DNA of 64,000 bases from Caenorhabditis elegans (lineage: Eukaryota > Nematoda > Chromadorea > Rhabditida > Rhabditidae), in contig NC_003284.9 in the NCBI RefSeq assembly GCF_000002985.6, positions 1,302,001-1,366,000 of the forward strand, written 5' to 3'. Both the position numbers and the translations under genes were made by a program. This document shows, piece after piece, positions 58,693 through 64,000 of the stretch (position 1 is the first letter of the stretch; every line of letters starts with the position of its first letter). The notes below the pieces were generated by a model. The model saw nothing but the letters and a program-made list of their open reading frames with translations, ran no database searches and was not told where the DNA came from.

Positions 58693-59080
58693 AGTTATCA
58701 AGTTTGTTGACTTTCGAGAAGACCTGCAAAAAATTTAGCTGGTTAAAGATAGAATCTGAAGAGTAGAGAAAAAATGAGATTAGAAGAGCTACAACTGCCT
58801 TTTATACCGAGCTTTTCGTGGTGAGAGTTCTAGTATTTCGAACTATTATTCTCCGAGGAGAAGGAATGCGTTGCAAATATGATCAGAGTCCATACTGCTC
58901 TGTGAAAACATGACAAACAAGATCAAGAACATTTTGCAGCAGAATTTTGGAATTAGAATTGAGATTGAGGCGGAATAGGTGATTGCTTAAGTTGTCAGCA
59001 AGCTGTCAGGAGTATTTTTTATGATTATTGCTTTTCTAAAAAGTTTTCAAATTTGGCAGATTGACTAAACCTGGAAATCA

Positions 59081-59461
59081 GGCGTGCGCGGCAATTCGAC
59101 AAAATGAGACGGTTGGGCATGTTCCCCCGATATATTTCATTAAAATTCAATGATACAATATAGAAAAATATTTGCTCTATTTGAAAATAATTTTTATTTG
59201 ACTTGGAACAACCGAAAAAGTGTTCAAAAATTGCCGGAATGTTGAAAATTGCCGATGAAAATTGGCGAAAAATTGACAGCAATTTCCAACATTCAGCCTA
59301 TTGTTGAAAATTTTCCCAACTTTTTCTACTAAAACACTAGTTATTTTCAAATAAAACAATTTTTCTTTTTTGTATCATTAAGTTTTAATGAAAAATATCG
59401 GGGGTTCATGCCCTACCGTCTCATAGAAGAGAATTGCCGGTCGGCAATTACCGCGCACCTC
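59081..59461. mobile_element. MITE with GCGTGCGCGGCAATT termini
   Basis: Left end GGCGTGCGCGGCAATTCG, right end CGGCAATTACCGCGCACC. The interior is AT-rich with AATTGCCG/CGGCAATT motifs. Same family as the elements at 18.6, 35.8 and 56.7 kb. Confidence 0.8.
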
Positions 59462-59626
59462 CTCGACTTTGTGGACCACGCCGCTGAAATCAGAGGGGCT
59501 GCACCAATAATTCTCCTGTAGTAACGTTTGGTCAGGATGTGATAAGGAATTAATTTTTTGTAGTTTTCTTATATAAGACAAATGCATTTCAAGTTGGATT
59601 TCTACTAAGATCTAGTCGGTCCCATC

Positions 59627-59880
59627 TGCAAACTTGGCTCATGCACTTAGTTGTAATCCGAATCAATGTTCAGTTTCAACATTTTTTTTTCAAATTTGTG
59701 ATGTATAGGTTTTTGCTTCGAACCAGGAGTCCAAAAATACAAGCCATCAAATAACAAATGATCAGTTTAGAACAAAAGTGATCTACTCCTTGGGGATCTT
59801 ATTTTGTGACCGGGCACAAAGATCTAGCAATTTTTGCAGAATTCCATATGTAGGGTAAAATACTGTTATTTTAACAGTCA
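59627..59880 (+). repeat. Direct duplication, copy 1
   Basis: Shares with 60128-60395, in the same order, CATGCACT, AATCCGAATCAATGTTCAGT, TCGAACCAGGAGTCCAAA, TTAGAACAAAAGTGAT, CGGGCACAAAGATCT and CAATTTTTGCAGA...CATATGTAG. No coding potential. Confidence 0.85.
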
Positions 59881-60127
59881 GCGAAATTCAGGTGAACCAC
59901 ACCAAGTAGGAAAAAAGCCTGAGCCACGTCTCGGACCCTTACACAAAAGTTGAACCACAGTCGTTATTTTAAAATTTTTGTTTGAGAACCGTGAGCCGAT
60001 ATAACGCTGATGAAACCAGTCGTTGTCGAAACTCATGTTTAACCTTATGTTAATCACTGTCTTGCGTGTCCATCGGGTACTCTACAATCAGTACTGCAAG
60101 TGTGAACTTGTCAAGATTGGCGATCTA

Positions 60128-60395
60128 GTCTGCAAAACACTTTCATGCACTAAATTGTCATCCGAATCATTGTTCAGTTTGAAAAATGGTTCAGATATGT
60201 GATGTTTTGGATTTTTCATCGAACCAGGAGTCCAAACGTGATAAGTACGAACCACCAATTAGGAAATTATAAATTTAGAACAATAGTGATGTACTTAAAT
60301 TTCTCCTGGGAACCCATTTTGTGCCCGGGCACAAAGATCTTGATGATGAAAGCAATTTTTGCAGAGTTTCATATGTAGTTTCGAATGTTTAGAAA
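60128..60395 (+). repeat. Direct duplication, copy 2
   Basis: Counterpart of 59627-59880: CATCCGAATCATTGTTCAGT, TCGAACCAGGAGTCCAAA, TTAGAACAATAGTGATGTAC, CGGGCACAAAGATCTTGATG and CAATTTTTGCAGAGTTTCAT. Divergence is roughly 15-20% by eye with several indels. Confidence 0.85.
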
Positions 60396-60427
60396 AAACG
60401 GATCAAATATGAAAATTTTGATGGTTC

Positions 60428-60441
60428 GGGGGGGGGGGGGG
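60428..60441 (+). repeat. 14-G homopolymer tract
   Basis: Fourteen G residues in AT-rich intergenic DNA. Confidence 0.95.
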
Positions 60442-60948
60442 CATAAGTTTGAGTATATTCTACATATATGAGCCCAGCACCACTGCAGCATTATAAAAGC
60501 CTGCAGTACAACTGGAGACAGCAGTGCTAATTTTAAGATAGGCCACACTAATTGAAAATATACGGTATGAATTTTGAAATTGAACTGTATGTATTTCTTC
60601 TATCTGTTTTGCATGTGAAACAAATTTTTATTTTATTCTGTAAACAACAGTTAAAAAAATACATGCTGTTTCATAATTTTTATTCACTCATTTTCAAACG
60701 TTAAATTATTTTTTTTTCAAAAAGGGAGTTTATCAAAAATTCAACAATGTTCATCATAATAATAAGACTTCTAATTGTGATTACATTACGGGGAAGGTGA
60801 AAATTTATGCAAAATTCAATGTATATGTATGAGAAAATGAATGAACTTATAAAAATCGATAAGATTAATAAACAAATAAAATATTCCGTTGTTGTACTTG
60901 ATTGACATTCTTTTGATTTCCGGGCCCATATTTTCAGAGCAATGACGT

Positions 60949-61564
60949 TCATGCTTTTTGGCTCGGCTCACAAATAACTTGTGGATTGAGTTTCTGAAAT
61001 TAAAATAATTATCTTTAGCAACCAAAACACAGAGGTGCTAAAGTTTGCTAGATAAGTATGCGTCTTTTTAAGCTGTAGAGGTCGAAAACTACCCGAACCT
61101 TGACATACAGTCAGGTGTGTACCAGATTTAAATTATATCGGTTTTCTGTAAATCAATCTACCATAGGTAACCGGCTACGATACTCCTCTTCCATTTCCCA
61201 CGTCGTTAAGATTTTTTCTAAAAATAGTATTTTGTGAATGTGACAGATCCGAAAATTCAATGACATTTTTTACAGAATTCATTTATTAAAATTATCAGCT
61301 CATTAAAGTGAATTTTTTGCAGCTCACTTACATTTTGGCAAACGTTGTGCTCGGGAATAAGCTTTTGCTCTTCTTTGAACGGTGAAAATGAAGCCATCTG
61401 TAACTATATTTAGAATTTGAGCCATTTCAACTAACGTTTCAACTAACCTTTTCAGCATTTGTGTACATATCTGATGGAGAGATTTTAAAGCTTGTTGGAG
61501 ATGGAGATGAACATTTAACTATTTTTGGGTCCTGTTTTGGTGCATCATCAACACCTATTTTATT
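60949..61564 (-). CDS. Downstream exons: alternative 3' end of the 91-aa gene or a separate small gene
   Basis: Minus-strand exons 61564-61448, 61397-61332 and 60993-60949 are all phase 0 and end at a TGA. They encode NKIGVDDAPKQDPKIVKC, KISPSDMYTNAEK, MASFSPFKEEQKLIPEHN and KLNPQVICEPSQKA. The first exon is in phase with the GTTAGT donor at 61727 of the gene just upstream. Skipping that gene's last exon would therefore add 75 residues in place of its 16-residue end. Alternatively these exons are a separate short gene starting at an internal Met (MYTNAEK). Splice signals are good (ATTCAG, TTACAG, TTTCAG; GTTAGT, GTAAGT). No domain recognised. Which arrangement is real cannot be told from sequence alone. 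Confidence 0.5.
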
Positions 61565-61633
61565 CTGAATATTATTGTGATTTTTTCAAGTTTGAAGACA
61601 TTTCAAACTTACATCTAACTTATAATTCCGCAC

Positions 61634-61997
61634 TTATTTTTTCAAAGGGTCCGGATGCTTATACTCTTGGATCCAGTTGTCCAGCTGAAATTGTCGCTAA
61701 TTATAGGCAAATGTAAAAAAAACTAACAAATGCCATTGTAATCCCAAGCTTTTGTGACCAAGCCCTTCTGATTTCTTGATCCGGCGACGGTATGATTTGG
61801 ATCAACACCAGTAGGTCATCAAGCTTGGCCTTCTGGTTCCTCAGCACTCTTGCTTGATCTGCCAAGGCACGTCGTTTTTTCTGCGCTTCCGTTCTTTGTC
61901 TTTTGTGCTGAAATTGGAACGGAAACTCAAAGATATGCCTTTGAACACATACCGATTTTTTGGCCCTCGTCTGCTCAGAACAACTTTTGGTGGACAT
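61634..61997 (-). CDS. Small lysine/arginine-rich protein, unrecognised
   Basis: Minus-strand exons 61997-61953, 61907-61728 and 61684-61634 are all phase 0 and give 91 aa. An acceptor lies two bases before the ATG. Introns are only 45 and 43 bases, at the lower limit for nematodes. The N-terminal half is strongly basic and likely helical (HKRQRTEAQKKRRALADQAR, VLRNQKAKLDDLLVLIQ). The end is LGITMAF then LDNWIQEYKHPDPLKK. There is no signal peptide or membrane segment. If the third exon is skipped, the frame runs on into exons at 61564-60949. If the donor at 61727 is not used, the second exon reads through to a stop at 61701. Function unknown. Confidence 0.65.
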
Positions 61998-63473
61998 TTC
62001 TGAAAATATATGTAGAATGTTGAAAACAATAAATGAAAAAAAAATCGTATTCAAAAAAAACCGCGTATGCATGCTTCTGCCATCTGTGTTTCTACGCTTT
62101 TTCGGCAAAAGACTGCAAAGGTTTCGATCCTGGCCCCGCCTCAATATGAAACATGTGATCTACAAGCTTAGATGCTTACAGGGTTTTGATGTGTCCTGAC
62201 GAAAATTTATTGTGAACTTTGAAAAAAAGGGGACCGTTGGTTTGATCAAGTGGAACTGGGTTGAACAAAATCTCAGTACGTGTTACAATTTATGAACTTC
62301 CCATCAAACAAGATGCGCCAGACATTTCCCGGGTTTCAACTAATTCTGCGTCTGATATTGATGCAATAATCAATTGCAGTATTCAGACAATGTCTTATGC
62401 ACTCAGTTCTAAATTTCGTGCAGTTTTGTAGGGCACCAGTCATGTTTTGGTAGTGTTTTATAAAGTGGCTTCTGATTTAGAGATGGTAACTTTTTTGGTT
62501 TATATTATTTTAAAGCAATTTCTTTCCCCTACCTTTTGCCAAAATTGTCTTTTTCCTTTCCTTTTGATTAATCACAAGTCGGTTAATTATCAAAAATCCA
62601 AATCTGATTAACATTTGCGTCAGCAATTAGTTAATGAGCAGCGTTGATAACAATACGAATGAACTAAAATCTCTAAGGATGCTATGATCTCATATATTTT
62701 TGTCAACTATTTTCTAGGTAAATTTTATAAATTTTTTTTTTGAAGTTCCGGGTTCCAAGTCACCTTTTTGAGTTTAGGTGAATCATTCCTCAAATTGTGG
62801 GAGTACCTTACAACATGAATACTTGAAATGACTTCCATTCGCTCTAAAAAGAGGCCGGGTATAGGTTAGTGACAGGATATTTGGGCACTTGTGTATTATA
62901 ACCCATCATTTTTAAAATTAATCAAACTTCCATTTATTTACCCATTTTAATAAAACCTGCTGTCTTTTTTCCCTCTTTAGGCTGAGAAATGATTATTTTC
63001 TAAGTCTAGAAATACAAAAACACCACGCTTTTTCAGTAAAAATGTATTTAAAACATGAGAGGTTTTTGAGACGCAAGTACCGATATTGCTTACGAGATTA
63101 TTGTAGTGATACGGTAGAAGTACTGTAGGAGTACTGCTGGTTCAAAGTTACACGACTTGAACGGACTATGTACTTAACCAATTTTAAATAAAATTTGATT
63201 GGTGTGTTTTGTTTCTTTCGAACAGTTTGTTAAATCCTTTTATTGCAAAAAATTTAAAAAAAAACAAGGTGAGTTAATTTAAAACACGAGATTGAAAGGG
63301 TTTGAAGCACCAGTACATGATTGCACCATGAAAAGTGACCCTAGAAATGAAAAGAGGTAAGATATTAAGTCAGTGAAAAATTCGGGGTGAGAGTGGGATT
63401 CAGAAGAGGTGTAGATTTCCGAACTCGTCTGTAAACGAAAATTATAAATGTTTCCAGTTTCCCAGTGCCCTAC
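61998..63473. other. Intergenic region, 62.0-63.5 kb
   Basis: No coding exon is supported. Bases 62080-62170 are slightly GC-richer and may be the promoter of the 91-aa gene. The rest is AT-rich, including 3' UTR of the last gene. Confidence 0.5.
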
Positions 63474-63998
63474 CTAAACGCTATTCTCCTCTTCATCGTT
63501 GAGATTGATCTCTTGCATGTGACCCAAGGTTTGCTCAGACGGGATCAGCGGCTCGTTGTCCGGGGTTTTCTCCTCTTTCACCTCCTTCTTGCATCCGTAG
63601 TGCAAAATAACAACGATAGCACAAATGGTACCCAGGGACAAAATGGTGCCAGTAGTGCTGCTTCCTTTTTTGAGACTCGGCTTGAGAGTTGTCATAGCGG
63701 CTGTAGTAGTGTTAGAAGTTCTTGTAGTAGGCCTTGGCGAAGAGAAAACTCCTTTGCACTGACCAATTGCGCTGAACATTGCGTTTTTTACCACGAAATC
63801 TTCTCCCATCTTGGTGAGGAAGCGAGCTGAAGGTTTCCGACCGTTGGTGTAGTACATCTTCTCAGCAACCTTGATGATAGCCTTGGAATCGCAAGTTGAC
63901 GTCGACAATGAGTTGTTGAAAAACGAGATAATGGTGTAGTCCCGAACTTCGTAGATCTCATCAAGAGCAATCAAATCCATATCACTGTTGAGAGCCTC
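63474..63998 (-). CDS. Single-pass membrane protein, 5' part outside the window
   Basis: One open exon on the minus strand, running off the window edge and ending at TAG (63474-63476). The in-window part is about 174 aa; the frame is open to the last base upstream of the first visible Met (EALNSDMDL), so the true start lies outside. It contains a globular segment with two cysteines (STSTCDSKAIIKVAEKMYY, AMFSAIGQCKG), a Thr/Ser-rich stem (SSPRPTTRTSNTTTAAMTT), a membrane segment (about TGTILSLGTICAIVVILHYG) and an acidic cytoplasmic tail (EVKEEKTPDNEPLIPSEQTL, NLNDEEENSV). The order suggests a type I receptor-like or adhesion-like protein. Family unknown. Confidence 0.8.
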   Translation of the reverse strand, partial: EALNSDMDLIALDEIYEVRDYTIISFFNNSLSTSTCDSKAIIKVAEKMYYTNGRKPSARFLTKMGEDFVVKNAMFSAIGQCKGVFSSPRPTTRTSNTTTAAMTTLKPSLKKGSSTTGTILSLGTICAIVVILHYGCKKEVKEEKTPDNEPLIPSEQTLGHMQEINLNDEEENSV

Positions 63999-64000
63999 CG

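Larger units (their letters stand above)
58693..60948. other. Intergenic region, 58.7-60.9 kb
   Basis: No gene seen. Contents are a MITE (59081-59461), two copies of a 260-base direct duplication (59627-59880 and 60128-60395), and a 14-G run. The last 500 bases are AT-rich. Confidence 0.55.

Noticed and set aside
63752..63762. TTGCACTGACC in the last gene
   Set aside because: It matches the dispersed motif but is a single copy in a good coding exon on the opposite strand (encoding GQCK), so coincidence is likely.
1..64000. CRISPR arrays, bacterial operons, rRNA genes
   Set aside because: The window is nematode nuclear DNA with spliced genes. The tandem arrays present have no spacer-repeat structure of CRISPR type.

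Overview
The window is nuclear DNA of a Caenorhabditis nematode, almost certainly C. elegans X chromosome. Introns are AT-rich with TTTTCAG-type acceptors, several genes have an acceptor a few bases before the start codon (the trans-splicing arrangement), interstitial telomere-like repeats are TTAGGC, and one gene encodes PDK-1, whose C. elegans locus is X-linked. Exon structures were assembled by hand from splice signals and reading-frame continuity; nothing was searched against a database.

Layout. 0-6.2 kb: upstream DNA and a five-exon BTB/KCTD gene of the KCTD2/5/17 type (+). 6.2-9.6 kb: intergenic, with a near-perfect hairpin and GA-rich DNA. 9.6-14.6 kb: ten-exon secreted protein with PAN/apple-like and thrombospondin-like modules (+). 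14.6-19.3 kb: long intergenic region with small GC-rich islands, probably holding the pdk-1 promoter. 19.4-25.5 kb: pdk-1 (+), eleven coding exons, introns rich in short repeats. 26.9-27.9 kb: small cysteine-rich single-pass membrane protein (-). 33.5-34.9 kb: transthyretin-like secreted protein (-). 36.4-41.6 kb: a Jockey/CR1-type (Sam-like) LINE (+), ORF2 broken at an 18-C tract, with a second 3' fragment upstream. 41.9-42.4 kb: small secreted protein (-). 43-48 kb: mostly repeats and a diverged segmental duplication. 48.4-49.8 kb: unrecognised 171-aa protein (-). 50.2-53.4 kb: an RTE-1-type LINE (-) with an internal deletion in the RT domain. 53.6-54.5 kb: Ser/Thr-rich secreted protein with repeated exons (-). 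55.8-64 kb: four further minus-strand genes, three of them for single-pass membrane proteins and one running off the window.

Functionally the one well-understood gene is pdk-1, the PIP3-responsive kinase that activates AKT and SGK in insulin/DAF-2 signalling. The KCTD protein is probably a CUL3 ubiquitin-ligase adaptor. Most other genes encode secreted or membrane proteins of nematode type. There is no sign that neighbours form a pathway.

The unexplained structure lies mainly in the non-coding DNA: a family of dispersed and tandem TTGCACTGACC motifs at many sites and in both orientations, several inverted-repeat (MITE-like) elements, telomere-like arrays, two near-matches to the X-enriched dosage-compensation motif, paired 6-nt tandem acceptors in pdk-1, and long A/T-tract clusters.
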